Source: an uncultured Alphaproteobacteria bacterium (GTDB taxonomy: Bacteria; Pseudomonadota; Alphaproteobacteria; HIMB59). From it: DNA of 64,000 bases. The stretch spans positions 1 through 64,000 of the forward strand of contig CABYRL010000005.1 of assembly GCA_902521465.1 (NCBI GenBank). Reading direction: 5' to 3'. Under the pieces are notes generated by a model that saw nothing but the letters and a program-made list of their open reading frames with translations, did no database searches and was not told the origin of the DNA. Shown in pieces: positions 50,070 to 63,171 of the stretch; within the stretch, counting starts at the first letter, position 1, and every line of letters starts with the position of its first letter. The position numbers and the translations under genes are program-made.

Positions 50070-50996
50070 ATGAAGAAAAAAGTCACTAAAGTGCCAAAAT
50101 TTAAAGATTTTAAAACTACAAGAGCTACATCATCTGCTTTAGAAAAAATACTTTATAAACAAATTCCAATTTTAGACCATGGTTTCATAAGAGTTATTGA
50201 TTATATGGGAACAGATCAGTCAATAGTCCAAGCAGCTAGAGTCTCCTATGGTGAAGGAACAAAAAAATTACGTGAGGACCGTGGTCTTATTAGATATCTC
50301 TTGAGTCACTGGCACACAACTCCCTTTGAGATGTGTGAAATTAAGTTTCATATTAAACTACCTATTTTTGTTGCTAGACAATGGATCAGACACAGAACTG
50401 CAAATGTAAATGAATACTCTGCGAGATATTCAGTATTAGATAAAGAGTTTTATGTTCCAGAAATGGATCAACTTGGATCTCAATCCACTACAAACAAGCA
50501 AGGGAGATCAAATACTTTAGATAAAAAGTTTGCAAAACAAGCCCAAGATTTAATTCAAAAGAATTCTGAACAACTCTATGATGACTACCAAAATTTATTG
50601 AATGGTAAGCTTTTGAATAACGATGAATACGTTGAAGGGGAGGGACTAGCTAGAGAACTAGCTCGAACAACTCTTCCATTAAATTATTACACACAGTGGT
50701 ATTGGAAAGTAGACCTTCATAATCTTATGCATTTTTTAAGATTACGAGCAGATAGTCATGCTCAGTATGAAATACAAATTTATGCTGAAAAAATGGTTGA
50801 AATTTTAAAAAAGTGGGTACCTTTAACATACGAAGCTTTTGAAGATTACCGTTCGGACTCATTCCAACTCTCTAAAGAGGCTATGAAAATTGTTAAAGAT
50901 AAATTAGCGAATAAAAAAATTAAGAAGTCTAATTATAAGCTATCACCAAGAGAGCTCAGAGAATTAGAAATAAAGTTTAATATTAAATTATCTTAA
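50070..50996 (+). CDS. thyX: Flavin-dependent thymidylate synthase
   Basis: 308 aa; RQWIRHRTANVNEYSARYS. Confidence 0.96.
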   Translation: MKKKVTKVPKFKDFKTTRATSSALEKILYKQIPILDHGFIRVIDYMGTDQSIVQAARVSYGEGTKKLREDRGLIRYLLSHWHTTPFEMCEIKFHIKLPIFVARQWIRHRTANVNEYSARYSVLDKEFYVPEMDQLGSQSTTNKQGRSNTLDKKFAKQAQDLIQKNSEQLYDDYQNLLNGKLLNNDEYVEGEGLARELARTTLPLNYYTQWYWKVDLHNLMHFLRLRADSHAQYEIQIYAEKMVEILKKWVPLTYEAFEDYRSDSFQLSKEAMKIVKDKLANKKIKKSNYKLSPRELRELEIKFNIKLS

Positions 50997-51739
50997 CTTT
51001 GAAATTTTTTTGTAATTGTTTTTGTTATATTTTCAAATTTTAGAGAATAATCATCTTTATAATCAAAACAATAAGGCTTTCCGTCATCACAACTTTTAGG
51101 GATATTTAAATTAAAAGGAAGTTCTTCAATTAAATTTATATTTTCTTTGAGTAGTAGAGACTTAGTCTTTGACTCACCAAAAATATATTTTTTTTCATTT
51201 TGTTCTTCTAAATAAGACATATTTTCAACTACACCAAGTATTGGAACATTAACCTTGATAAACATATTAATACCTCTGATGACATCTTTTAAAGATAGAA
51301 GCTGTGGAGTTGTAATAATAAGAGTTCCATCCAGTTTGAGCTTTTGAGACATTGATATTTGTACATCTCCGGTACCAGGGGGGAAATCAACAATTAAATA
51401 GTCTAAATCACCCCAAATTGTCTTGTTAATAAGCCCATCAAGCCCTTTTGCTAACATTGGTCCTCGCCAAACAATCGCTTGTTCTTCATTGACAAGAAAA
51501 CCTATTGACATTGCTTTAATCCCAAATACTTCAAAGGGTAAAAACTTCCCATCTTCAACTTTAGGTTCCTTATCTCCGATGCCAAGTAATGTTGGGACAC
51601 TAGGTCCATAAATGTCTGCGTCTAAAAGGCCAACTTTGTATCCTTGGTTTGCTAAAGTTATAGCGATATTGCAAGCTACAGTTGATTTACCAACACCACC
51701 TTTGCAGCTTGATATTCCAAAACAAGTCTTGATATTCAT
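50993..51739 (-). CDS. Mrp/ApbC-type Fe-S cluster carrier ATPase
   Basis: 248 aa; SSCKGGVGKSTVACNIAI, DADIYGPSVPTLLG. Confidence 0.93.
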   Translation of the reverse strand: MNIKTCFGISSCKGGVGKSTVACNIAITLANQGYKVGLLDADIYGPSVPTLLGIGDKEPKVEDGKFLPFEVFGIKAMSIGFLVNEEQAIVWRGPMLAKGLDGLINKTIWGDLDYLIVDFPPGTGDVQISMSQKLKLDGTLIITTPQLLSLKDVIRGINMFIKVNVPILGVVENMSYLEEQNEKKYIFGESKTKSLLLKENINLIEELPFNLNIPKSCDDGKPYCFDYKDDYSLKFENITKTITKKFQS

Positions 51740-51765
51740 ATATTAAACACTACATATAATGTATC

Positions 51766-52863
51766 GTGAACAAAAACAAATTTAAAATTTTTGCACTTGA
51801 TGGCCCGTGGGGACCTTCATCAGGCAATAATAATAGAGGTTCTGGAGGTTTCTCTGGTGGAAATAATGACTCTATTGATGATCTTCTCAAAGATTTAAAA
51901 AATAAATACAAAATTAAAATGCCTTTTAAAGGTGGTTTTAAAGGTGTTTCATTTTTAATATTAATAGCTTTTATAATTTGGCTTGCTACAGGTTTTTATA
52001 GAGTTGAGCCTGACGAACAAGGGGTTGAACTACTTTTTGGTAAATGGAACGAAAGTACAACAGATCCAGGACTCCATTATTTTTTTCCAACACCTATTGG
52101 AAAAGTCTTAACTCCAAAAGTCGAAGCAATCAGGAAAATTAATGTTGGTTTTAGATCTAATGGTAATTCTACTAGAGATGTACTCGAAGAAAGTATGATG
52201 TTAACATCCGACCAAAATATATCTGATTTAGACTATACTGTTCTTTATAGAATTAAAGATGCGGGGCAGTTTTTATTTAATTTAAGAGACCCTGAAGAAA
52301 CAGTAAAAGTTATATCTGAAAGTGTGCTAAGAGAAGTTGTCGGTCAGACTAACTTAGAGGGCCTATTAACCGTATCTAGACAATCAGTTGAAAGAGACTC
52401 AAGATCTTTACTACAAGAACTTTTGGATGAATATGAAGTTGGAATATTAATCCAATCAATACAATTACAAGATGTTAACCCTCCAAGAGAGGTTATAGAT
52501 GCATTTGATGATGTTCAAAAAGCAAGACAGGATAAGGAGAGAACAGTCAACCAAGCTGAAGCTTATAGTAACAGAATTGTGCCCGAGGCAAGAGGTGAAG
52601 CTGAAAAAATTCTCCAAGAGGCAGAGGGTTATAAAAATAAATTAATTAAACAAGCTGAAGGTGAAGCTAGTAGATTTCTTCAAGTGTTAGAAACGTATGA
52701 GCAATCTAAAGAAACAACAAAAAAGAGAATTTACTTAGAAACATTAAGAGACGTCCTATCAGGATCTAGCAAGATAATGATTGATCAGAATTCTGGCAAC
52801 GGAGTTGTTCCTTATTTACCTTTAAATGAATTAAACAAGAACAAGCAGACAGGTAACAACTAA
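51766..52863 (+). CDS. hflK: FtsH protease modulator HflK
   Basis: 365 aa; SPFH/prohibitin domain, Gly-rich N-terminus. Confidence 0.94.
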   Translation: MNKNKFKIFALDGPWGPSSGNNNRGSGGFSGGNNDSIDDLLKDLKNKYKIKMPFKGGFKGVSFLILIAFIIWLATGFYRVEPDEQGVELLFGKWNESTTDPGLHYFFPTPIGKVLTPKVEAIRKINVGFRSNGNSTRDVLEESMMLTSDQNISDLDYTVLYRIKDAGQFLFNLRDPEETVKVISESVLREVVGQTNLEGLLTVSRQSVERDSRSLLQELLDEYEVGILIQSIQLQDVNPPREVIDAFDDVQKARQDKERTVNQAEAYSNRIVPEARGEAEKILQEAEGYKNKLIKQAEGEASRFLQVLETYEQSKETTKKRIYLETLRDVLSGSSKIMIDQNSGNGVVPYLPLNELNKNKQTGNN

Positions 52864-53732
52864 TGAAAATGAGAAATTATGTAATTGTTGGATTATCATT
52901 CTTCTTTATTTTGTTTGCATCTGGCTTTTTCTTTGTTGTAGATCAAACAAAACAAGTAATCGTTTTACAATTTGGTGAACCGCGTGCTGTGCATCAATCC
53001 CCTGGTTTGAAATTTAAATTACCATTTATACAAAACGTTGTTTACTACGATAGCAGGGTGTTAAATCTAGATCCTGCTCAAGAAGAGGTAATTCTAAGAG
53101 ACCAAAAGCGTATTGTGGTCGATTCAATCGTTAGATATATGATTAAAGACCCTCTAAAGTTTTTTCAAACAACTAGAACAGAATTAGCTCTTAATGATCG
53201 TTTGGGGAGAATTGTAAACTCATCTGTAAGAGGTGTAATAGCTCAGTATCAATTAAATGATTTGTTATCCGATGATCGTGATAAAATTATGGCTGAGATT
53301 TTTGAGAATGTTCGTGAGGATCAAGATACCTTTGGCATTGAAATTGTTGACCTAAGGTTAAAAAGAACTGAACTTACGCCAGAAGTTCAATCTAACGTGT
53401 TTGATAGGATGAGAACGGAAAGAGAAAGAGAAGCAAACTTATTAAGAGCAGAAGGTCAAGAGATCTCACAAAAAATTAAGGCAACTGCTGATAGAGAGAA
53501 AATTGAAATTATTGCTGAAGCAGAAAAACAATCTAATATCTTAAAAGGTGAAGGTGAGGCTGCAAGAAATCAAATTTTAAATGAGGCTTTTTCAAAAGAC
53601 CCTGAATTTTTTGAATTTATTAGATCAATGGAAGCATACTCAGATACTTTTAAAGACGGAACAACGACCATGGTTATTTCTCCTGATAGTGATTTCTTTG
53701 AGTACTTTGAAAACTCTGAGGGCGCTAACTAA
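52863..53732 (+). CDS. hflC: FtsH protease modulator HflC
   Basis: 289 aa SPFH protein directly after hflK. Confidence 0.94.
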   Translation: MKMRNYVIVGLSFFFILFASGFFFVVDQTKQVIVLQFGEPRAVHQSPGLKFKLPFIQNVVYYDSRVLNLDPAQEEVILRDQKRIVVDSIVRYMIKDPLKFFQTTRTELALNDRLGRIVNSSVRGVIAQYQLNDLLSDDRDKIMAEIFENVREDQDTFGIEIVDLRLKRTELTPEVQSNVFDRMRTEREREANLLRAEGQEISQKIKATADREKIEIIAEAEKQSNILKGEGEAARNQILNEAFSKDPEFFEFIRSMEAYSDTFKDGTTTMVISPDSDFFEYFENSEGAN

Positions 53733-53746
53733 ATAAAATTTTTGAA

Positions 53747-55135
53747 ATGAAGAGACACTTTGTTTTATCTCTTTTCAGTGTATTTTTTATAATTCAGAGT
53801 GCATCAGCACAATTTGAGAGAGGTTATGCAGATTTAGTTGATGAACTTCTACCTTCAGTTGTAAGTATTGCTACTAGTCAAACCGTAGAAAGACAAACTA
53901 GGCAATTACCTGAATTGCCAGAAGGCCACCCGTTCAATGATATGTTTGATGATTTTTTTGGCAATCAAATGCCAAAACGTGAAAATCTAACTGGTCTTGG
54001 GTCAGGATTTATTATTAGTGATGAAGGTTATGTAGTAACAAATAATCACGTAATAAGTGGAGCAGATCAAATTACTGTAATTTTCAATAACGGGATAGAT
54101 GAAGTTCCTGCAAAGCTTGTTGGAACTGACCCTAAAACTGACATAGCTGTTTTAAAAATTGACCCATCATCTGTTAGTATACAAAGTGTTTACTGGGGTG
54201 ACTCAGATTTATCAAGAGTTGGAGATATTGTTTTAGCTATTGGTAACCCTCTTGGATTAGGGGGAACTGTAACTTCAGGAATAATATCATCTATAAACAG
54301 AGATATAGGTGGAGGCCCTTACGTTGACTTTATACAAACTGATGCACCAATCAATAGAGGCAACTCCGGTGGACCTCTATTTAATTTAGATGGAGAAGTA
54401 ATTGGTATTAACTCAATGATTATTTCTCAAACAGGCGGTAGTGTTGGCTTAGGTTTTTCTATTCCCTCTCAAACAGCAAAATTAATTGTTGAACAAATAA
54501 TCTCATTTGGTCAGGCAAAAAGGGGAAGACTTGGTGTTCAAATTCAAAATTTAACTGAAGAATTTTCTGAGAGTTTAGGCTATGACTCAACAGATGGAGC
54601 ATTTGTTGCTTCTGTTGAACCAAATAGCCCTGCTGCATTATCAAACATTCAAGCTGGTGACATAATAATTGAGTTTAATAATCAGAAAATTACATCATTT
54701 AAAGATCTTCCTAAAGTTGTTGCAGAAACCCCAATAGATAGTGAAGTAATTGTTAAAGTTTGGAGAAACGGAGAAATCTTAGATATAAAGGTAAAAGTTG
54801 GTGAATTAGAAGAGGGCAACAAACTTGCTAAAAATGATGGAGTTTATATAGAAGAGTTAGATATTACTGTTCTTGAGCTGACAATTGATGCTATCAATTC
54901 TTTAGGATTAGACTCAAAAACTTCAGGTATTTTAGTCTTAGAGGTAGGAGATAAAAACGAAAATCTTCTAAAGAATGACGTCATTATCCAAGTATCTAGT
55001 GAAAAAATTAAAGATATTAGCTCTTTTGAGAAGATCATATCTAATAGTATTAAGTTGAATCGAGATAAATTGTTATTAAGAGTTATTAGAGATGGTAATG
55101 AATTTTGGTTAATTAACCCATTCGTTATTGAATAA
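53747..55135 (+). CDS. degP: Do/DegP-family periplasmic serine protease
   Basis: 462 aa; GLGSGFIISDEGYVVTNNHVI, TDAPINRGNSGGPLF, PDZ regions. Confidence 0.94.
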   Translation: MKRHFVLSLFSVFFIIQSASAQFERGYADLVDELLPSVVSIATSQTVERQTRQLPELPEGHPFNDMFDDFFGNQMPKRENLTGLGSGFIISDEGYVVTNNHVISGADQITVIFNNGIDEVPAKLVGTDPKTDIAVLKIDPSSVSIQSVYWGDSDLSRVGDIVLAIGNPLGLGGTVTSGIISSINRDIGGGPYVDFIQTDAPINRGNSGGPLFNLDGEVIGINSMIISQTGGSVGLGFSIPSQTAKLIVEQIISFGQAKRGRLGVQIQNLTEEFSESLGYDSTDGAFVASVEPNSPAALSNIQAGDIIIEFNNQKITSFKDLPKVVAETPIDSEVIVKVWRNGEILDIKVKVGELEEGNKLAKNDGVYIEELDITVLELTIDAINSLGLDSKTSGILVLEVGDKNENLLKNDVIIQVSSEKIKDISSFEKIISNSIKLNRDKLLLRVIRDGNEFWLINPFVIE

Positions 55136-56039
55136 ATTTATTTTTGTTGTAGGTCCCACTTGTTCAGGTAAAAATGATTACACATATGAATTATCAAAAT
55201 TATTAGACATAGAAGTTATTAATGCTGATAGTATACAAGTATATAAAGAACTAAAGATTTTATCAAATAGACCCACAGAACAAGAATTAAAGATAGTACC
55301 TCATCATCTCTATGGACACGTCAATAATAAAGAATATTCAGTTAATCATTGGATAGATGAAGTTAAGAAAGTAATCAAAAATATTCAAAGTAGAAATAAA
55401 ATACCTGTGTTTGTTGGAGGTACTGGATTTTATACTCAATCACTAATAGAGGGTTTATCAGTAATGCCTTCAATTAGCTACAAATTTAAAAAAAAGGCAG
55501 AGGATTTATTTTTAGACAAAGGCTCAGATCATTGTCTAAATATTTTAAAAAAATATTATAGAGAAAAAATTTTCCCAAAAGATAAACAAAGATTATTAAG
55601 CCGTTTAGCTTTTTGCTTAGAGTATAATGATACAATGGAAAATAATTATGGTAGTAAAGCACCAATCACTCCTAATTCACTTGTTATCCAAGTTACAAAA
55701 CCCAAGAAAGATCTTTACGACAAAGCAGAATTACGATTTCATCAAATGATAAGCAAGGGTGCCTTAGAAGAGGTTAAATCACTTTATGAAAATAAAAGAA
55801 TATCAAAAACTCTCTATAAAGCTCATGGTTTACCAGAATTGCTATCTTGTGTTAGAAATAAATTAAGTTTAGATGAGGCTATTTATTTAGGAATTAAAAA
55901 TACAAAGAGGTATATTAAAAGACAGTTTACATGGTGGAATAACCAAAAATTTAGCCAACTTAATTTAAGAATAAACTATAAAAAAAGCTTCCCTAAAGAT
56001 TCAATTGAAAATATAAGTATATACCTAAATGAACAATGA
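55128..56039 (+). CDS. miaA: tRNA dimethylallyltransferase
   Basis: 303 aa; VVGPTCSGKNDYTYELS, NADSIQVYKEL, GGTGFYTQSL. Confidence 0.93.
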   Translation: MNKFIFVVGPTCSGKNDYTYELSKLLDIEVINADSIQVYKELKILSNRPTEQELKIVPHHLYGHVNNKEYSVNHWIDEVKKVIKNIQSRNKIPVFVGGTGFYTQSLIEGLSVMPSISYKFKKKAEDLFLDKGSDHCLNILKKYYREKIFPKDKQRLLSRLAFCLEYNDTMENNYGSKAPITPNSLVIQVTKPKKDLYDKAELRFHQMISKGALEEVKSLYENKRISKTLYKAHGLPELLSCVRNKLSLDEAIYLGIKNTKRYIKRQFTWWNNQKFSQLNLRINYKKSFPKDSIENISIYLNEQ

Positions 56040-57801
56040 AAACGAAATCACGGGAGCAGATATTTTACTTAAAGCCCTTAAAGACCAAGAGGTAGATACA
56101 ATCTTTGGTTATCCAGGCGGTGCTGTTCTTCCCATTTATGATGCAATATTTGGTCAAAACTTTTTAAAACATGTATTAGTAAGGCAAGAGGCTGGTGCAG
56201 TTCATGCAGCAGAGGGCTACGCTAGATCAAGTGGAAAAGTAGGCGTGTTGCTAGTAACATCCGGACCTGGTGTGACTAATGTCGTTACTGGATTAACTGA
56301 TGCACTGATGGATAGTATTCCAATTGTGTGTATCAGTGGACAAGTCCCATCACATTTAATTGGAACAGATGCATTTCAGGAATGTGACACAACCGGCATT
56401 ACAAGACCTTGTACTAAACATAATTATTTAGTGAAGGATGTAAGTAAACTCTCTGAGACTATCCATGAGGCATTTAAAATTGCTAGCTCTGGTAGACCCG
56501 GTCCTGTTTTAATTGATATTCCTAAAGATGTTCAGTTTGCAAAGTCAAAATATATATCAAAAAAAGATATTAGTTTTAGAGAACACAGAATCAAAGCTGG
56601 TTCCAAAAATGTTGATAAAAATTTTGTCGAAGAACTTGTAAATCATATAAAAAAATCTGAGAGACCTATATTTTATGTTGGAGGTGGTTGTTTAAACTCA
56701 GGCCATCAAGCTAGCCAAGAGCTTATTAAACTTGTAAACAAAACTAATATTCCAATTACAACAACTCTTCATGGATTGGGATGCTTTCCAGGTGAAGACA
56801 AAACATCACTTGGGATGTTAGGTATGCATGGAAATTACGAAGCTAACTTGGCTATGAACAAATGTGATTTGATGATTAATGTTGGAGCAAGATTTGATGA
56901 CCGTGTTACAGGAAGATTAGATGCCTTTTCTCCAGAATCTATAAAATTCCATATAGATATTGATCAAAGTTCAATCAATAAAAACGTTAAAGTCAATTTT
57001 CATTCTAATACTGACATTACTCTTACTCTTAAAGAAATTAACTCATTTATAGACTCCAATAACATTGATTTTGGCGATAAAAATTATAGTAATTGGTGGG
57101 GTCAAATTAATGAATGGAGAAAAAAAGAATGTCTCCACTACGAACAAGGCGATGAAGTTATCAAACCACAACATGCTATTTCTAGACTTTATGAATTAAC
57201 AAAACAAAAAGACACTTTTATTACTACAGAAGTTGGTCAGCATCAAATGTGGGCAGCTCAATACTATAAATTTTCAAAACCAAACAGATGGATTACATCA
57301 GGTGGTTTAGGCACAATGGGTTTCGGTATGCCTGCTGCAGTTGGTGCGCAAATGGCAAATCCAGACTCACTAGTTATAGATATTGCTGGAGAGGCGTCTT
57401 TTCTTATGAACATTCAGGAAATCGCCACTGCTGTTCAATATAAATTACCTATTAAAATATTTATATTAAATAATGAATATATGGGAATGGTAAGACAGTG
57501 GCAGGAATTATTACATGGTAGTAGATATTCAGAAAGTTACGTGGATGCCCTTCCCGACTTTAAAAAATTAGCAGAGAGTTTCAATGCTGTTGGAGTAAGG
57601 GCAAAAAATATTTCTGAATTAGACGATACAATTAATGAAATGATTTCAATTGACAGGCCAGTCATAGCCGATATTTGGGTTGATAAAAAAGAAAATTGTT
57701 TTCCTATGATACCAAGTGGAGCTGCGCATCACGAAATGTTACTATCTAAATATGATAAAGAAAATCCTGAAAATCAGGAAAAAGGAAAAGTGCTAGTTTA
57801 A
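56029..57801 (+). CDS. ilvB: Acetolactate synthase large subunit
   Basis: 590 aa ThDP enzyme; FGYPGGAVLPIYDA, TSGGLGTMGFGMPAAVGAQ. Confidence 0.96.
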   Translation: MNNENEITGADILLKALKDQEVDTIFGYPGGAVLPIYDAIFGQNFLKHVLVRQEAGAVHAAEGYARSSGKVGVLLVTSGPGVTNVVTGLTDALMDSIPIVCISGQVPSHLIGTDAFQECDTTGITRPCTKHNYLVKDVSKLSETIHEAFKIASSGRPGPVLIDIPKDVQFAKSKYISKKDISFREHRIKAGSKNVDKNFVEELVNHIKKSERPIFYVGGGCLNSGHQASQELIKLVNKTNIPITTTLHGLGCFPGEDKTSLGMLGMHGNYEANLAMNKCDLMINVGARFDDRVTGRLDAFSPESIKFHIDIDQSSINKNVKVNFHSNTDITLTLKEINSFIDSNNIDFGDKNYSNWWGQINEWRKKECLHYEQGDEVIKPQHAISRLYELTKQKDTFITTEVGQHQMWAAQYYKFSKPNRWITSGGLGTMGFGMPAAVGAQMANPDSLVIDIAGEASFLMNIQEIATAVQYKLPIKIFILNNEYMGMVRQWQELLHGSRYSESYVDALPDFKKLAESFNAVGVRAKNISELDDTINEMISIDRPVIADIWVDKKENCFPMIPSGAAHHEMLLSKYDKENPENQEKGKVLV

Positions 57802-57813
57802 TAATTTTTCAAA

Positions 57814-58350
57814 ATGTCCTCTACTTCAGTTTATCCTACACCTATAAACGCATTTAAACAGTCTAAGCGAAGTGTTCTTTCTGTGATTGTTGATAACGAA
57901 CCAGGTATTCTTGCACGTATAGTAGGTTTATTTTCAGGAAGAGGTTACAATATTGAAGCATTAAATGTAACAGTTGTAGACGTTAAGAAAAATCTTTCTA
58001 GAATTACTATAGAAACTCTAGGAGAAGAAAAGGTGATTAGTCAAATTATAGCACAATTAGAAAAACTTGTTCCTGTTCATAGTGCTACGAATTTAGCAAA
58101 TTTAAGTGAGTCTTATGAGGCAGAAATTTGTCTAGTAAAAATTGAATTTGAAAATGAGGAGCAAGATCAAAAAATACTAAATTTTGCAGATATTTATCGT
58201 TCAAGAACTGTTCAAAAAAGACAAAATATTGTTGTTTATGAAATATCAGGCACAAGTGAGCGAATAAACAAATTTTTAGATGACTTAGACACAATCGGTG
58301 GTATAAAAGTCGAATTAGTTCGAAGTGGGCCTATAGGGCTCGGAATATAA
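57814..58350 (+). CDS. ilvH: Acetolactate synthase small subunit
   Basis: 178 aa; ACT domain [28 protein letters not shown]. Confidence 0.96.
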   Translation: MSSTSVYPTPINAFKQSKRSVLSVIVDNEPGILARIVGLFSGRGYNIEALNVTVVDVKKNLSRITIETLGEEKVISQIIAQLEKLVPVHSATNLANLSESYEAEICLVKIEFENEEQDQKILNFADIYRSRTVQKRQNIVVYEISGTSERINKFLDDLDTIGGIKVELVRSGPIGLGI

Positions 58351-58367
58351 CGTTTTTAGGGGGTAGT

Positions 58368-59384
58368 ATGAAGGTTTATTACGAACAAGATGCTGATTTT
58401 AACATAATAAAAGACAAAAAAATTGTAATAATAGGTTTTGGATCGCAAGGTCATGCTCATGCATTAAATCTCAAAGACTCTGGAGCTTCTAATGTGGTTG
58501 TGGGACTGAGAGAGGGCTCGTCATCAATTGAAAAAGCGAAAAAAGTGGGCCTAAAAACTCAAACACCTTCAGATGCAGTAAAGGATGCAGATATTGTAAT
58601 GTTCTTAGCTCCTGATGAAAATCAACAAGAAATTTATCAAACTCAAATCCACGATAATATAAAAAATGGTGCCGCACTAGCTTTTGCCCATGGTTTGAAC
58701 ATTCACTTTCAGCTTATTTCTGCAAGAGAGGATTTAGATGTTTTTATGGTAGCACCAAAAGGCCCAGGCCATACAGTAAGAGGAGAGTATCTTAAAGGCG
58801 GTGGTGTGCCATGTTTACTCGCAGTAGATAAAAATGTAAGTGGTAATGCAAAAGAAATTGGTCTTGCGTATGCTTCTGCTTTAGGTGGAGGTAAATCAGG
58901 TATAATTGAAACCACATTTAAAGAGGAATGCGAAACAGATTTATTTGGTGAGCAAACAGTTCTTTGTGGAGGGTTAATGTCTCTTGTAAGAAACGGTTTT
59001 GAAACTCTTGTTGAGGCTGGTTATGCACCTGAAATGGCCTATTTCGAATGTTTACATGAGGTAAAATTAATTGTTGATCTAATGTATGAAGGCGGTATGG
59101 CTAATATGAGATATTCCATATCTAATACAGCTGAATACGGAGATTATACTAGAGGTCCTAGGGTAGTTCCTAATGAAGCTACTAAAGCAGAAATGAAAAA
59201 AGTTCTAAGTGAAATACAAGATGGCTCTTTCACAAAAGAATGGATGGCTGAACATAAGTCAGGGCAAATTAAGTTTAAACAAATGAGAGACCAAGGAGCA
59301 AAGCACCAAATTGAAGAGGTAGGATCTAAATTAAGATCGATGATGCCATGGATAGCATCGAATAAACTCGTAAAGGATATCTAA
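58368..59384 (+). CDS. ilvC: Ketol-acid reductoisomerase
   Basis: 338 aa; [32 protein letters not shown]. Confidence 0.97.
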   Translation: MKVYYEQDADFNIIKDKKIVIIGFGSQGHAHALNLKDSGASNVVVGLREGSSSIEKAKKVGLKTQTPSDAVKDADIVMFLAPDENQQEIYQTQIHDNIKNGAALAFAHGLNIHFQLISAREDLDVFMVAPKGPGHTVRGEYLKGGGVPCLLAVDKNVSGNAKEIGLAYASALGGGKSGIIETTFKEECETDLFGEQTVLCGGLMSLVRNGFETLVEAGYAPEMAYFECLHEVKLIVDLMYEGGMANMRYSISNTAEYGDYTRGPRVVPNEATKAEMKKVLSEIQDGSFTKEWMAEHKSGQIKFKQMRDQGAKHQIEEVGSKLRSMMPWIASNKLVKDI

Positions 59385-59386
59385 TA

Positions 59387-60955
59387 TTGCCTGATAAAGT
59401 ATTAATATTTGATACTACCCTTAGAGACGGAGAGCAGTCCCCTGGGGCTTCGATGAATCAAGAGGAAAAACTCTCTATTGCAAGGCTATTAGAGGAGTTG
59501 AAGGTTGATATAATTGAGGCTGGTTTTCCAATAGCTTCTAAAGGTGACTTTAATTCAGTTCAAGCAATTGCAAGTGAAATTAAAGACTGCCAAATAGCTG
59601 GATTAGCTAGGGCAAAACATGAGGATATTGAAACAGCTTGGAATGCTGTAAAAAAAGCTAAAAATCCAAGAATTCACACTTTCATTGCCACAAGTCCAAT
59701 TCATATGAAGTTTAAACTCAAGTTAACTGAAGAGGAGGTCTTAGAAAAAATTAAAGATAGTGTATCATTTGCGAGAAATTTATGCCCCAATATTGAGTGG
59801 AGTTGTGAAGATGGAGGGAGGTCCTCAATTGATTTTCTTTATAAATGTATAGAGTTAGCTATTGAAAAGGGTGCATCTACAATTAATATTCCTGACACAG
59901 TTGGTTATACCTTACCATTTGAATTTGGAGAGATTATAAAAAAAGTTAAAAATAATGTTCCTAATATTGATAAAGCAATAATTTCTGTTCATTGTCATAA
60001 TGATTTGGGTTTAGCAGTTGCAAACTCTCTCAATGCAGTTGAAAATGGCGCAAGACAAATTGAATGTACTATAAATGGATTAGGAGAAAGAGCAGGTAAC
60101 GCCGCACTAGAAGAAGTAGTAATGGCAATAAAAGTCAGATCAGATCTTTTAAAAGTTCAATCTAATGTCAATACGAGTGCCATTTCAAAAACATCAAAAC
60201 TTGTATCATCAATAACAGGTTTTCCTGTTCAGCCTAATAAAGCAATTGTTGGCGCTAATGCTTTTGCTCATGAGTCTGGAATTCATCAAGATGGAGTTTT
60301 AAAAAATGTTCAAACTTATGAAATCATGTCACCGGAAACGATTGGGTTAAAGAAATCAAGTTTGGTGCTTGGTAAACATTCAGGAAAGCATGCATTCAAA
60401 GAAAAATTAAAAATTTTAGGGTATGAAGTAGGTGATAATTATATGAATGAAATTTTCGAAAAATTCAAGCATTTAGCTGATAAAAAGAAAGATGTTTATG
60501 ATGAGGATATAATTGCTCTGGTAGATGATACTCATTTTAATAAATCAAATACTTTAAAACTTAAAAATTTAAGTATTATGTCTGGCACCAACTCTAAACA
60601 TGTTGCATCATTAGAACTAGAATTTAAAGATGAACTAAAAGAAGTAAGTGGATCTGGAAACGGTCCTGTCGATGCAGTCTTTAGTTGTATATCTAAAGTT
60701 GTTGGTTTTTCTCCAAAATTAGTTTTGTATCATATAAATGCCATTACACCTGACTCTGATGCACAAGGGGAAGTTGCAGTTAAACTTGAGTATTTAGATA
60801 AAGAATTTATTGGTAAAGCTTCCGATATAGATATTATAGTTGCTTCTGCAAAATCTTATATCAATGCATGTAATAAAATATTAAACTTTGAAAAAAACAT
60901 AAATATGCAAGAAGGGGTCTCAGAGATTAGTATCTCAAATATAAAGGGAATATAA
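59387..60955 (+). CDS. leuA: 2-isopropylmalate synthase
   Basis: 522 aa; FDTTLRDGEQSPGASM, SVHCHNDLGLAVANSL. Confidence 0.97.
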   Translation: MPDKVLIFDTTLRDGEQSPGASMNQEEKLSIARLLEELKVDIIEAGFPIASKGDFNSVQAIASEIKDCQIAGLARAKHEDIETAWNAVKKAKNPRIHTFIATSPIHMKFKLKLTEEEVLEKIKDSVSFARNLCPNIEWSCEDGGRSSIDFLYKCIELAIEKGASTINIPDTVGYTLPFEFGEIIKKVKNNVPNIDKAIISVHCHNDLGLAVANSLNAVENGARQIECTINGLGERAGNAALEEVVMAIKVRSDLLKVQSNVNTSAISKTSKLVSSITGFPVQPNKAIVGANAFAHESGIHQDGVLKNVQTYEIMSPETIGLKKSSLVLGKHSGKHAFKEKLKILGYEVGDNYMNEIFEKFKHLADKKKDVYDEDIIALVDDTHFNKSNTLKLKNLSIMSGTNSKHVASLELEFKDELKEVSGSGNGPVDAVFSCISKVVGFSPKLVLYHINAITPDSDAQGEVAVKLEYLDKEFIGKASDIDIIVASAKSYINACNKILNFEKNINMQEGVSEISISNIKGI

Positions 60956-62742
<1,787 letters not shown>

Positions 62743-62750
<8 letters not shown>

Positions 62751-63171
62751 ACTAATTTTTGTAATAATATTATTTTTAATATACGGAAATTTTAGTTTTA
62801 TTATTAATGATATTGTTGTTTTTTCTTTAATCAATATAGCTGTTTATACAGTTCTAAAGGAAAAAAATATTAAATTAATTGATGTTTTTATATTTATCTT
62901 ATCTACTTTTGTTGTAGAGGTTTTTGTAGGATTACCGATATTAATTGGCATTGTAGTTTTGTTTATACCTCTTCTTTTATTAAATTATATTATAAATAAT
63001 TATAATTTTGCACTATTTATAAAATCATCAATTATTTTTTTAATGAGTTTTGTTACTTTCTGTATTTTCGATCAAACAGTATTTTTCAGATTGCTAAATT
63101 TTCAATATTTTATAAGTATATTCATTCTAATTTTAATATTTTTAGGACTCTCAAAATATGGAAAAGAATAA
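62743..63171 (+). CDS. mreD: Putative MreD
   Basis: 142 aa polytopic membrane protein between mreC and mrdA. Confidence 0.75.
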